From the NCBI RefSeq assembly GCF_001423525.1, contig NZ_LMOI01000018.1, forward strand, positions 63,786 to 127,785: DNA of 64,000 bases, written 5' to 3'. Of this stretch, positions 19,001 through 28,250 are shown piece by piece. The notes under the pieces are model-generated. The model was not told the DNA's origin. It saw nothing but the letters and a program-made list of their open reading frames with translations, and did not search any database. Made by a program: the position numbers and the translations under genes. The DNA comes from Arthrobacter sp. Leaf137 (GTDB lineage Bacteria > Actinomycetota > Actinomycetes > Actinomycetales > Micrococcaceae). Each line of letters opens with the position of its first letter. The stretch's first letter is position 1.

Positions 19001-19092
19001 ACCCTTACCGCAGGCAACAGCAGGCAGACGTAACAGCGGACAGATCAACCCGCGCCGCAACTCCGAAGGTATCCAGTGGAAGCAGTGAACGT

Positions 19093-20286
19093 ATGAACAC
19101 CAATACCGGGACGGCACGGGAGGCCGGAGTGACGGCTGCCGCCGCGGCCACCTTCGTGGTTTTCGGCATCAACGGACTCGTCTTTGCCAGCTGGGCGGCC
19201 CGCATCCCGGCCGTAACGGAGATCCTGCAGATCACTTCGGGCCAGATGGGAACCCTGCTCCTGTGCACCGCAGTGGGATCCTTGCTTGCCCTGCCCACGG
19301 CCGGCCTGGTGGTGGGGCGGATCGGAACGGCCAACACCGTGCGCTTCGGCGGGATGCTGGCAGCTGCAGCCGGTGTGGGCATTGCCTTGTCCCTCTCCGC
19401 CGCGTCGATTCCGGGAACCGCAATTTCCCTGTTCTTCTTCGGGATCGCCATCGGACTCTGGGATGTCTCGCAGAACATCGAGGGCGCCGACGTCGAACAC
19501 CGGCTCCGGCGCACCATCATGCCCCAGTTCCACGCGGCCTTCAGCGGCGGAGCCTTCGTGGGTGCGCTGGTGGGCGCCGGGTTGTCCAACATCGGCGTGG
19601 GCCTGCCGCTCCACCTGCTGGTCATTGCAGGTGTGGTCCTGCTGGCAACACTGGTTGCGCCGCGCTACTTCCTTCCCCATGTGGCAGCCGCACTTCCCGA
19701 GGGCGAAACCAAGCCGGCCAAGGGTCCTTCCGCCTGGCGGGACAGCAGGACGCTCCTCATCGGCGTGGTGGTACTGGGTGCCACCCTCACCGAGGGCGCC
19801 GGCAACGACTGGATTGCCAAAGCCTCCGTGGATGGGCTGGGAACCGCCGATTCAACCGGCGCGCTGATGTTCGCCCTCTTCGTCCTGGCCATGACGGCGA
19901 TGCGGTTCCTGGGCGGCCGCGTCATCGACGCCTACGGCAGGGTAGCGGTGCTGCGCGCCAGCATGGCCGCGGCAGCTGCAGGCCTGGGCCTGTTCGTCCT
20001 CGCTGACACCGTCTGGATAGCAGCAGTGGGCGCAGCCCTCTGGGGCATCGGCGCGGCGCTGGCCTTCCCCATGGGCATGTCCGCCGCAGCTGACGACCCC
20101 GCCCGCGCAGCGGCTCGCGTCAGCGTTGTATCCACCTTGGGGTATATATCTTTCCTGGCCGGGCCGCCCCTGCTGGGATACCTCGGCGACGTGGTTGGCA
20201 TCCATCAGGCACTGCTGGCCATCCTGGCGCCCATCCTCCTCGCCCTGCTGCTGGCCGGAGCCGCGCGGCCGCTCAAGACCGACTAG
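19093..20286 (+). CDS. MFS transporter
   Basis: A 397-residue membrane protein with about twelve hydrophobic helices, typical of the major facilitator superfamily, resembling sugar/efflux or YbjJ-like members (GINGLVFASWAARIPAV, then PTAGLVVGRIG). It ends 27 bp before the PAP2/kinase gene. Substrate unknown. Confidence 0.85.
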   Translation: MNTNTGTAREAGVTAAAAATFVVFGINGLVFASWAARIPAVTEILQITSGQMGTLLLCTAVGSLLALPTAGLVVGRIGTANTVRFGGMLAAAAGVGIALSLSAASIPGTAISLFFFGIAIGLWDVSQNIEGADVEHRLRRTIMPQFHAAFSGGAFVGALVGAGLSNIGVGLPLHLLVIAGVVLLATLVAPRYFLPHVAAALPEGETKPAKGPSAWRDSRTLLIGVVVLGATLTEGAGNDWIAKASVDGLGTADSTGALMFALFVLAMTAMRFLGGRVIDAYGRVAVLRASMAAAAAGLGLFVLADTVWIAAVGAALWGIGAALAFPMGMSAAADDPARAAARVSVVSTLGYISFLAGPPLLGYLGDVVGIHQALLAILAPILLALLLAGAARPLKTD

Positions 20287-20313
20287 GCGCGCGGGCGGCG
20301 GTAGGGTGTGGGA

Positions 20314-21810
20314 ATGCAGAGCACATGGCGGGGCAGCCACCGATGGATCAGCCGGATGGACAGGTACCTTGTCCGGCATGTTTCGGACCTGCCGGGTGGC
20401 AACCATGACGACTTCTTCCGCCGCCTCTCGGCTTCCGCCAACAACGGGAAACTCTGGATAGCGATCGCCGCCGGGATGGCAGCATTCCCCGGCAAGACCC
20501 GCCGGGCTGCCGTCCACGGCCTCCTGGCCCAGGCTGTGGCTTCCTCCGTTACCAACGTCATCTTCAAAACCCTGCTGCCCCGGACGCGGCCGCTGCCGGA
20601 ACATCTTCCCGTGTTCCGCTTCGTGCATCCGCAACCCACCAGCTCATCAATGCCCTCCGGCCACTCCGCATCCGCCGTGGCCTTTGCTGTGGGCGTGGGC
20701 CTGGTGCGGCCCGCCATCGGCGCCGCCCTCGCCCCGGCTGCGGCGGGGGTGGCGTACTCCCGGGTCCATACCGGGGCCCATTGGCCTTCCGACGTCCTGT
20801 TCGGCTCTGCCTTGGGTGCGGGTGCCGCCCTGGTCACCCGCCATTGGTGGCCCGTGCGCCCACCCATCCCCAAGACCCAGCGCACCGCGGCCCCAGCACC
20901 GGAGCTACCCGGCGGCAAAGGACTCAGCATTGTGGTGAACGCGCTGGGCGGTTCGTTCACCGATCAAACGGCTGATGCCCTGCGAGGAGTATTCCCTGAG
21001 GCACATATTGTGACGGTTCGTCCGGAGGACGACCTGGTGGAACAGATCGGCGCTACGGCGGACAGTCCCGGAACCAAAGCCCTGGGGGTGTGGGGCGGAG
21101 ACGGCACGGTCGGGGCAGCGGCGGCTGCCGCCATCGAGCGGTCCCTGCCTCTGCTGGTGCTCCCCGGCGGCACCCTCAACCACTTTGCCCGGGATGCCGG
21201 TATTGGAAACCTCCAGCAGGCGGTAACGGCGGCGTCCAACGGTGAGGCGGCGAAGGCGGACATCGGGTTTGTCACGGCAGAGCGCGGCCTCGCCGGATCG
21301 CCGGAAGTGTCCGAGCTGATCATGCTGAACACCTCAAGCATCGGCCTCTACCCCAACCTGGTGCGGCGGCGTGAACAGCTGCAGCCGGCGCTCGGAAAGC
21401 CACTGGCGGGAGTGGTGGCCATGTTCCGGACGTTCGCCGCCGGAACACCCATAACGCTCACCGTGGACGGAACCCAGCACCGGGTGTGGATAGCGTACGT
21501 GGGGCGTGGCCGCTACTACCCCAGGGACCATGCGCCGCTGCTCCGGCCCGTGCTGGACGACGGCGTGCTGGATTTCAGGATCTTCTCGGCGGATGAATCG
21601 TTCGCACGGTTGAGGCTTCTATGGGCGGTCCTGACCGGAACTGTGGCCAGCTCCAGCATCACCCACCTCCGTGAAGCAACCGAGGTCACCATTGACGCCA
21701 ACGGCGCGCCGATGGCGCTGGCAGTGGACGGCGAAGCACTGGCCGGTGTGCGCAAGGTGCACTACCGGGTGGTCCCCAGGGCGCTGGTCTACTACTCGCC
21801 GCAGGCCTAG
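20314..21810 (+). CDS. PAP2 phosphatase / diacylglycerol-kinase fusion protein
   Basis: A 498-residue two-domain protein. Residues 1-190 form a PAP2 lipid phosphatase: K-x6-RP (KTLLPRTRP), SMPSGHSAS and SRVHTGAHWPSD are all intact. Residues 205-498 form a diacylglycerol/lipid kinase catalytic domain with VWGGDGTV and PGGTLNHFARD. The fusion suggests one protein that removes and adds phosphate on lipids or recycles polyprenyl phosphates. The ATG at 20314 was chosen for its spacing from AGGG; a GTG at 20308 in the same frame is an alternative. Such fusions are known in Arthrobacter relatives. Confidence 0.88.
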   Translation: MQSTWRGSHRWISRMDRYLVRHVSDLPGGNHDDFFRRLSASANNGKLWIAIAAGMAAFPGKTRRAAVHGLLAQAVASSVTNVIFKTLLPRTRPLPEHLPVFRFVHPQPTSSSMPSGHSASAVAFAVGVGLVRPAIGAALAPAAAGVAYSRVHTGAHWPSDVLFGSALGAGAALVTRHWWPVRPPIPKTQRTAAPAPELPGGKGLSIVVNALGGSFTDQTADALRGVFPEAHIVTVRPEDDLVEQIGATADSPGTKALGVWGGDGTVGAAAAAAIERSLPLLVLPGGTLNHFARDAGIGNLQQAVTAASNGEAAKADIGFVTAERGLAGSPEVSELIMLNTSSIGLYPNLVRRREQLQPALGKPLAGVVAMFRTFAAGTPITLTVDGTQHRVWIAYVGRGRYYPRDHAPLLRPVLDDGVLDFRIFSADESFARLRLLWAVLTGTVASSSITHLREATEVTIDANGAPMALAVDGEALAGVRKVHYRVVPRALVYYSPQA

Positions 21811-22003
21811 GACCTGTTGCGGCGCACTCGCGTTTGGCCCGGACACCGGATGCCCCGGTGCGGTCATCCGTCGGGACTACCCTGATTCGCCCCTGAATCA
21901 TCCCTGAGACCGGCGAAAAGCCCTGCAGGCGTGGGTAGCGTAGGGGGTACCACCTCCCTAAACGCATTCCGCAGCCCAGCGCTGCCGATCAAAGGAACAC
22001 TCC

Positions 22004-22969
22004 ATGATTGAGGCAACAGACCTGGCCAAGGCCTATGGCGGAAAGACCGCCGTGGCCGGGGTCAGTTTCACAGTCCGGGCCGGACAGGTTACGGGCTTCC
22101 TGGGACCCAACGGCGCCGGGAAATCCACCACCATGCGCATGATCATGGGACTGGACCGGCCGACGTCGGGCTCCGTCACAGTGAACGGACTGCCTTACGC
22201 CCAGCACAAGGCGCCGCTGCACGAGGTGGGCGCCCTCCTCGACGCCAAGGCGGTACACACCAGCCGCAGCGCCTACAACCACCTGTTGGCCATGGCCGCG
22301 ACGCACGGCATCCCCAAGGCACGGGTCCACGAGGTCATCGAGATGACCGGCCTGGAGGCTGTGGCCAAGAAGAAGGCCGGCGGCTTCTCGCTGGGCATGG
22401 GCCAGCGGCTGGGCATCGCCGCCGCGCTGCTGGGGGACCCGCAGACACTGATCCTCGACGAGCCGGTCAACGGCCTGGACCCCGAAGGCGTGCTGTGGGT
22501 ACGCAACCTGGTCCGCTACCTCGCGAACCAGGGCAAGACGGTGTTCCTGTCCTCGCACCTGATGAGCGAGATGGCCCAGACCGCTGACCACCTGATCGTC
22601 ATTGGCCGCGGCAGGATCATCGCCGACGCACCCGTGAAGGACATCATTGCCGGAACCCGCCAGGCCAAGACCCTGGTCCGCACCGACGACGCCCAGTTCC
22701 TGCAGTCGCTGCTGGCGGGCAACGGAATCACGGTGGATCAGAGCGAGCCTGAAACCCTGACTGTCACCGGCCTGGATCCGCGGCAGATCGCCCAGGTGGC
22801 ACTGGACAACAGCGTGCTTGTCTACGAACTCACCCCCAAGGTGTCCTCGCTCGAAGATGCCTACTTCGACCTCACCAAGGACGAAGTGGAATACCACTCG
22901 CACCTGGCAGGCGGACCGGCAGGCACCCAGCCGCAGGCGGCCCCGGCTCCGGCGACGGCAGGAAAGTAA
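22004..22969 (+). CDS. ABC transporter ATP-binding protein
   Basis: 321 residues. Walker A GPNGAGKST, signature SLGMGQRLG, Walker B LILDEPVNGLDP and a switch histidine (SSHLM) are visible. This is the ABC-2 drug/antimicrobial-peptide exporter type with an extended C-terminal region. The gene starts a four-gene block: ATPase, permease (5 bp apart), histidine kinase and response regulator, a typical envelope-stress or peptide-resistance arrangement. It is preceded by 193 bp without a gene. Confidence 0.9.
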   Translation: MIEATDLAKAYGGKTAVAGVSFTVRAGQVTGFLGPNGAGKSTTMRMIMGLDRPTSGSVTVNGLPYAQHKAPLHEVGALLDAKAVHTSRSAYNHLLAMAATHGIPKARVHEVIEMTGLEAVAKKKAGGFSLGMGQRLGIAAALLGDPQTLILDEPVNGLDPEGVLWVRNLVRYLANQGKTVFLSSHLMSEMAQTADHLIVIGRGRIIADAPVKDIIAGTRQAKTLVRTDDAQFLQSLLAGNGITVDQSEPETLTVTGLDPRQIAQVALDNSVLVYELTPKVSSLEDAYFDLTKDEVEYHSHLAGGPAGTQPQAAPAPATAGK

Positions 22970-22974
22970 GGACC

Positions 22975-23871
22975 ATGAGCACAACAATTCACAACGCCCC
23001 CGCGTCACGTTCCGCTGCCGGTGCCCGGCACAGCCTGAGCTTCGGCGGCGTCCTGCGCTCCGAATGGATCAAGCTGTTCTCCCTGCTGTCCACCCGTATC
23101 CTGCTGGTGCTGACATTCGCAGCCATCATCGGCGTCGGCGTCCTGACCGCGTTCGTCCGCTACAACATCCTCGATTCCATGGCCGCCAACGCCAGGGCCC
23201 AGGGTTTGGAACCGTCCTCCGACATGCTGGAGCAGTCCATGCCGCCTGGCTCAGGCCTGGACCTGTACAACCTGCCCAACGCGGGGCTTCAGATCGGCAT
23301 CCTGATCTTCGGTGCGTTGGCCGTCCTGTTCATGGCCTCCGAGTACGCCACCGGCATGATCCGCTCCACCATGAGCGCCGTTCCGGCCCGCACCCCGGCC
23401 TTCGCGGCCAAGGCCATCATCCTGGCGGTGGTGTCCTACGTCATCACCACGGTGGCCGGTGCCGTCACCTTCCTGCTGTCCGTCCCCATGTTCCAGGGCC
23501 TGGGACTTGACCTCTCCTGGTCCACTGACGGCGTGGTCTACAGCGTCTTCACCGGTGGCCTGTACGTGGCGGGCGTGGCCCTCATTGGCCTGTCCCTGGG
23601 CACCCTGCTGCGCAATTCAGCCGGGGCCATCACCGTGCTGGTGGGCATCTTCTTCGTCATCCCCATCGCCGCGGGCTTTGCCTCACTCATCCCCGGCGAC
23701 TTTTGGAAGTACGTACCGCAGTACATCCCGAGCGAAGCGGGCGGCCGTTTCCTGGCCATCGGCGAGATCGACGCCTACATCGACCCCTGGCAGGGCGGCC
23801 TGCTCTTCCTGGGTTACGTGCTGCTGTTCCTGGTGCCGGCCATGATCGTGCTCAAGAATCGCGACGTCTGA
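22975..23871 (+). CDS. ABC-2 type transporter permease
   Basis: 298 residues with about six membrane segments and a cytoplasmic N-terminus (FGGVLRSEWIKLFSLLSTRILLVLTF), as in ABC-2 permeases. It forms the export channel with the ATPase encoded 5 bp upstream. The conserved EYATGMIRSTMSA loop fits the exporter family that responds to antimicrobial peptides or drugs. Confidence 0.88.
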   Translation: MSTTIHNAPASRSAAGARHSLSFGGVLRSEWIKLFSLLSTRILLVLTFAAIIGVGVLTAFVRYNILDSMAANARAQGLEPSSDMLEQSMPPGSGLDLYNLPNAGLQIGILIFGALAVLFMASEYATGMIRSTMSAVPARTPAFAAKAIILAVVSYVITTVAGAVTFLLSVPMFQGLGLDLSWSTDGVVYSVFTGGLYVAGVALIGLSLGTLLRNSAGAITVLVGIFFVIPIAAGFASLIPGDFWKYVPQYIPSEAGGRFLAIGEIDAYIDPWQGGLLFLGYVLLFLVPAMIVLKNRDV

Positions 23872-23884
23872 CCCTGCGGACAGC

Positions 23885-25258
23885 ATGAACGAAGCATCAA
23901 CGGCAAAGGACGCGCTGGTCGCCGGCAACTGGCAGGCCGCCGCGTCCTTTGCCGAGCTTAACGAGAGGCGCCGGGGCAGGATCCGGCGCTACCTCTACGA
24001 ACACCCGCGCGTCATGGACGCCGTGGTGGCGCTGAGCTACGTCCTCCTGGTGGCTCCCACCGCCGTGGATGCATTGGTCTCCGGCAAGTGGCTGGCCGCT
24101 GCGCTGCTGGGTGCTGTGGCCGGCGCCTTGTTCCTGCGGCGTTTCCACCCGGTGGGGCTGGTGGCCTTCGTGGCGGTCATGGAGGTCGCCGTGACGCTGC
24201 TGCACCCCTGGGGGTCCAACGTTTCAACGGGCCTGTGGTTCTCGCTGTATTCCGTGGCGGTGGTGCACACCCGGCGCTTCGCGCTCATCACCATGGCGGC
24301 AGCCACGGCACCGCTCGCCCTCCTCTACCTGCTGGCCGCCGTCGGGCCCATGGAAAACTCCTTCGTCCAGGACCAGGGCGCCAACCCGGCGGACTTCCAC
24401 CTGCTCACCAGCATCGCCACCGGTGCCACCATCGCACTGTCCAACGTCATCGCCACGGGCATCGGCATCGGGGTGAAGCAGCGCCGGGAACACGAGCAGC
24501 AGGTTGCCGCTTGGGCCGCGCGGACCGCCAGGCTTGCCTCCGTCAACGAACGCAACCGGATCGCCCGGGAAATGCACGACGTCGTTGCCCACTCGCTGAC
24601 GGTGATGATCAGCCTCTCGGACGGCGCCGGCGTCGTGGTCCGGAAAAGTCCCGAGCGGGCCGGCGAGGTGTTGGGCGAACTGTCGCGGACGGGGCGGACA
24701 GCGCTGGCGGACATGCGCCGGGTGCTGGGCGTGCTGCGCGACGACGCCGGAACGGCGGCCCCGAGGACTCCGCTGGCCGCGGGACAGAGCCTGGCGAAGC
24801 TGCTGGAAGGCTTCCGCACCGCCGGGTTGCCGCTGCACTATTCGCATACCGGCCCGGCGCTGCCCAACGATGCCGCGTTCCAGCTCACCGTGTACCGGAT
24901 CGTCCAGGAATCGCTCACCAACGTGCTCCGCTACGGGCGTTCCCTGGGACGGGTGGACGTGGACATCGCCCGGCAGGGCGCCACGGTGACCATTGACGTG
25001 CACGACGACGGCGCCGGCGGGAGTGCCCACCGCACCGATGACGGCGGCGCCCAGGCCGACGCATCTGCGGGATCGGGCCTGCCGTTTGGGACCGGCCAGG
25101 GGCTTGCCGGCATGGCAGAGCGGGCCCGGATCTACTCCGGGACCGTGACCGCCGGGCCGGGCGGGCGCGGCTGGCGCGTCCACGCGGTCCTGACCTGCCC
25201 GGCTGATGAACGTCCCGAACCGATCACCGCACCCTCCGAACTCCAAGGCAAGGCATGA
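23885..25258 (+). CDS. Two-component sensor histidine kinase (HisKA_3 type)
   Basis: 457 residues with about five or six membrane helices between residues 38 and 200 and no extracytoplasmic sensor loop of note, which suggests intramembrane sensing. The phospho-accepting histidine is in REMHDVVAHSLTVM, and the HATPase motifs include HDDGAGG and GLAGMAERARIYSG. Its stop overlaps the response regulator start (ATGA). Likely regulates the adjacent ABC exporter. Confidence 0.9.
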   Translation: MNEASTAKDALVAGNWQAAASFAELNERRRGRIRRYLYEHPRVMDAVVALSYVLLVAPTAVDALVSGKWLAAALLGAVAGALFLRRFHPVGLVAFVAVMEVAVTLLHPWGSNVSTGLWFSLYSVAVVHTRRFALITMAAATAPLALLYLLAAVGPMENSFVQDQGANPADFHLLTSIATGATIALSNVIATGIGIGVKQRREHEQQVAAWAARTARLASVNERNRIAREMHDVVAHSLTVMISLSDGAGVVVRKSPERAGEVLGELSRTGRTALADMRRVLGVLRDDAGTAAPRTPLAAGQSLAKLLEGFRTAGLPLHYSHTGPALPNDAAFQLTVYRIVQESLTNVLRYGRSLGRVDVDIARQGATVTIDVHDDGAGGSAHRTDDGGAQADASAGSGLPFGTGQGLAGMAERARIYSGTVTAGPGGRGWRVHAVLTCPADERPEPITAPSELQGKA

Positions 25259-25947
25259 CTGAACACGCACCGATCACCGTCCTGCTGGTGGATGACCAGC
25301 CACTCCTGCGGATGGGATTCCGCCTGATCCTGGAGGGCGAGGAAGACCTGCACATCGTGGGCGAAGCCTCCGACGGCGCCGAAGCGGTGAAGCTCGTCCG
25401 GAACCTCACCCCGGACGTGGTGCTCATGGATGTCCGGATGCCCGTGCTGGACGGCATCGAGGCCACCCGGGTCATCACTGCCGAAGGGTCCCCGGCCCGC
25501 ATCATCATCCTCACCACCTTCGACGTGGACGAGTACGCCTTCGCCGGCCTCCAGGCAGGGGCGTCCGCTTTCCTGCTCAAGGATGTGGCGCCGGCGGAAC
25601 TCATCCAGGCCGTGCGCGTGGTGGCCAGCGGGGACGCAGTGGTGGCGCCCAGGGTCACCCAGCGCCTGCTGGAAACGTACGTCCGCGGTGCGGCAGCCCC
25701 GGCTCCCGCCGCTCAGGCTCCCGACCCGCTGCTGGGTGACCTGACACCGCGGGAAACCGAGATGCTCGAGGCCATGGCGGAGGGTTTGTCCAACGCCGAG
25801 ATCGCGCACCGGTACTTCCTGTCCGAGGCCACGGTGAAAACGCATGTGCGCCGGATCCTTACCAAACTGCACCTCCGGGACCGGGTGCAGGCGGTGGTGT
25901 ACGCGTATGAAACCGGGCTGGTGGTGCCCAGCAACCCGGACTACTGA
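25255..25947 (+). CDS. NarL/LuxR-type response regulator
   Basis: 230 residues. Receiver domain at 1-120 with the phosphorylation aspartate in VVLMDVRMP and the conserved Lys in FLLKDVAPAEL. A LuxR-type helix-turn-helix lies at about 160-220 (LTPRETEMLEAMAEGLSNAEIA). Coupled to the kinase by a 4-bp overlap, and followed by a terminator hairpin, so it ends the exporter operon. Confidence 0.93.
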   Translation: MTEHAPITVLLVDDQPLLRMGFRLILEGEEDLHIVGEASDGAEAVKLVRNLTPDVVLMDVRMPVLDGIEATRVITAEGSPARIIILTTFDVDEYAFAGLQAGASAFLLKDVAPAELIQAVRVVASGDAVVAPRVTQRLLETYVRGAAAPAPAAQAPDPLLGDLTPRETEMLEAMAEGLSNAEIAHRYFLSEATVKTHVRRILTKLHLRDRVQAVVYAYETGLVVPSNPDY

Positions 25948-25964
25948 CAGCCGGTTCACAGGAA

Positions 25965-25987
25965 GGCCCTATGCAGGACATAGGGCC
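25965..25987 (+). terminator. Hairpin after the two-component operon
   Basis: Perfect 9-bp stem GGCCCTATG (25965-25973) / CATAGGGCC (25979-25987) with a 5-base loop, 18 bp past the response regulator stop and 18 bp before the next start codon. Confidence 0.6.
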
Positions 25988-26005
25988 AGGCCCTTTGATG
26001 GAATC

Positions 26006-26932
26006 ATGACTTCGCTTCCGCCGCATGAATCCGGTCCTGAGGAACAGCGGCCGCACCCGAACCACGACCGGGGGCTGGAGTTCGACCTGTCCACGATGCT
26101 GAGCCGGCGGTCGCTGGGCCTGTTCCTTGGTGCGGGCGGTGCCGCTGCTGCCCTGGCCGCCTGCACGCCGGGAGGTTCTTCCCCGGCCGGCCGGCCGGCG
26201 TCGTCCGCTGCCGCGCCCTCAGCCACCGCGTCCGCTTCCCCGTCCGCGGCGACCCGCGCCAGCGCCACTCCGTCTCCCACGCTGACCCGCGCCATTGCCG
26301 AATGCGGCGTGGAGATCCCGCAGGAAACCGCAGGGCCCTTCCCTGGGGACGGTTCCAACGGACCCAACGTCCTTGAAGCGTCCGGAGTGGTCCGCAGGGA
26401 CATCACCTCCAGCTTCGGCTCGGCCTCCGCCACCGCCGAAGGCGTCCCGCTGACGTTTACCCTGACCCTGCTGGACAACGCCAACGGCTGCACCCCCATG
26501 GCCGGCGCCGCCGTCTACGCGTGGCACTGCGACCGGGACGGACAGTACTCCCTGTACGACTCAAGCCTCACCAACGAGAACTACCTGCGCGGCGTCCAAG
26601 AGGCCGATTCGAACGGCCAGGTCACGTTCACGTCCATCTTCTCCGGCGCCTACTCCGGCCGGTGGCCGCACATCCACTTTGAGGTGTTCGAGTCCATGAA
26701 CAACGCGGCGGCGGCGGGCCAGGTGCTGGCCGTTTCGCAGATTGCGCTCACCCAGGCCGCGTGCGACGACGTCTACGCCACGGCCGGGTACGAACGCAGC
26801 GTTACCAACATGTTGCGCACCACCCTGCAGTCGTACAACGTGTTCGGTGACGATGGCGGCATCTATCAGCTGGCCACGATGGCAGGTTCGGCGGCCGCGG
26901 GCTACACGGCGGGGCTCAACGTCACCATCTAG
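26006..26932 (+). CDS. Secreted intradiol-dioxygenase-like lipoprotein
   Basis: 308 residues. After a 30-residue cytoplasmic leader a twin-arginine-like hydrophobic segment (LSRRSLGLFLGAGGAAAALAAC) ends in a lipobox, so it is probably exported folded via Tat and lipid-anchored. The body has the intradiol ring-cleavage dioxygenase pattern: first tyrosine in VYAWHC, second in AYSGRW, and HIHFEV supplying the two histidines. Aromatic-ring cleavage outside the cytoplasm is unusual; many such exported homologs exist in actinobacteria with unknown substrate. The ATG at 26006 follows the preceding terminator; longer upstream frames are shadow. It ends 10 bp before the aminopeptidase gene. Confidence 0.8.
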   Translation: MTSLPPHESGPEEQRPHPNHDRGLEFDLSTMLSRRSLGLFLGAGGAAAALAACTPGGSSPAGRPASSAAAPSATASASPSAATRASATPSPTLTRAIAECGVEIPQETAGPFPGDGSNGPNVLEASGVVRRDITSSFGSASATAEGVPLTFTLTLLDNANGCTPMAGAAVYAWHCDRDGQYSLYDSSLTNENYLRGVQEADSNGQVTFTSIFSGAYSGRWPHIHFEVFESMNNAAAAGQVLAVSQIALTQAACDDVYATAGYERSVTNMLRTTLQSYNVFGDDGGIYQLATMAGSAAAGYTAGLNVTI

Positions 26933-26942
26933 ACTCGGGAGC

Positions 26943-28250
26943 ATGCCTAACCAATCCCCTGCCACAGACCACATCCAGGACCTTGGCGCTTTCGTCAGCG
27001 CGTCGCCGTCGAGCTTCCACGCGGCCCACGAGGCCGGACGGCGGCTGGCGGACGCGGGATTCACCAGGCTTGATGAGCTGGAGCCGTGGGACGGCGGGGC
27101 CGGCCGGTTCTTCATCATCCGGGACGGCGCACTGATCGCCTGGGTGGTTCCGGAGAACGCCGGTCCCACCACCGGGTTCCACATCCTGGGCGCCCACACG
27201 GACTCGCCGTCCTTCAAACTCAAGCCCAAGCCGACCACCGGCGCCTACGGCTGGCTCCAGGCCGGGGTGGAAGTCTACGGCGGCCCGCTGCTGAACTCCT
27301 GGCTGGACCGGGAGCTGCGGCTGGCCGGCCGGCTGGTGATGCTGGACGGCACCGAACACCTGGCCGCCACCGGACCGCTGCTGCGGTTCCCCCAGCTGGC
27401 CATCCACCTGGACCGTGCCGTGAACGACGGGCTGACGCTCGACAAGCAGCGGCACATGAACCCCGTCTGGGGACTGGGAAACCCGGCAGACTTCGACGTC
27501 CTCCGGGTCCTGGCCTCGTCCGTGGAAGGCGCCTCCGTTGATCCGGCCCGCATTGGAGGGTACGACGTCGTCATCGCGGACACGCAGGCACCTGCGGTTT
27601 TCGGAGGATCAGGTGAGTTCTTCGCGTCCGGGCGGTTGGATAACCTCTCCTCCACTCACGCCGGGCTCGCGGCGCTGATAGCCCACGCTTCGTCCGGTTC
27701 CGCTGACTCTGCTGCTCCCATTGCTGTACTTGCCGCGTTCGACCACGAGGAAATCGGCTCCAACTCGCGCTCCGGCGCGTGCGGCCCGATCCTTGAGGAC
27801 GTGCTGGTGCGGATCTCCGACGGCCTTGGCGCCTCGGTGAGCCAGCGGCGGCAGGCCCTGGCGGCGTCGTTCTGTGTTTCCGCCGACGCCGGCCACGCTG
27901 TCCACCCGAACTACGCCGAACGGCACGACCCCGCCAACCATCCCGTGCTCAACGGCGGGCCGCTGCTGAAGATCAACGCCAACCAGCGGTACGCCACGGA
28001 CGCCCCCGGGGCGGCGCTGTGGGCACGGCTGTGCGGTGAAGCGGGCGTGCCCTACCAGGAGTTCGTGTCCAACAACGCCATTCCGTGCGGCTCCACCATC
28101 GGCCCGCTGACCGCTACGCGGCTGGGAATCCGGACCGTGGATGTGGGCGTGGCGCTGCTGTCCATGCACTCCGCCCGGGAGCTGTGCGGTGTGGAGGATC
28201 CGTGGCGGCTGGCCTCTGTGGCCGAGTTGTTCTTCCGCAAAGCTTCCTAG
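26943..28250 (+). CDS. M18 family aminopeptidase
   Basis: 435 residues. Zinc-ligand motifs of the aspartyl aminopeptidase family M18 are visible: GAHTDSPSF, the aspartate in SGRLDNLSS, DHEEIGSNS with the catalytic Glu, and AGHAVHPNY near the end. Length fits the family. The enzyme removes N-terminal acidic residues from peptides in the cytoplasm. The stop TAG (28248-28250) overlaps by 3 bp the stop of the facing NeuD-like gene in a shared CTAG. Confidence 0.92.
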   Translation: MPNQSPATDHIQDLGAFVSASPSSFHAAHEAGRRLADAGFTRLDELEPWDGGAGRFFIIRDGALIAWVVPENAGPTTGFHILGAHTDSPSFKLKPKPTTGAYGWLQAGVEVYGGPLLNSWLDRELRLAGRLVMLDGTEHLAATGPLLRFPQLAIHLDRAVNDGLTLDKQRHMNPVWGLGNPADFDVLRVLASSVEGASVDPARIGGYDVVIADTQAPAVFGGSGEFFASGRLDNLSSTHAGLAALIAHASSGSADSAAPIAVLAAFDHEEIGSNSRSGACGPILEDVLVRISDGLGASVSQRRQALAASFCVSADAGHAVHPNYAERHDPANHPVLNGGPLLKINANQRYATDAPGAALWARLCGEAGVPYQEFVSNNAIPCGSTIGPLTATRLGIRTVDVGVALLSMHSARELCGVEDPWRLASVAELFFRKAS

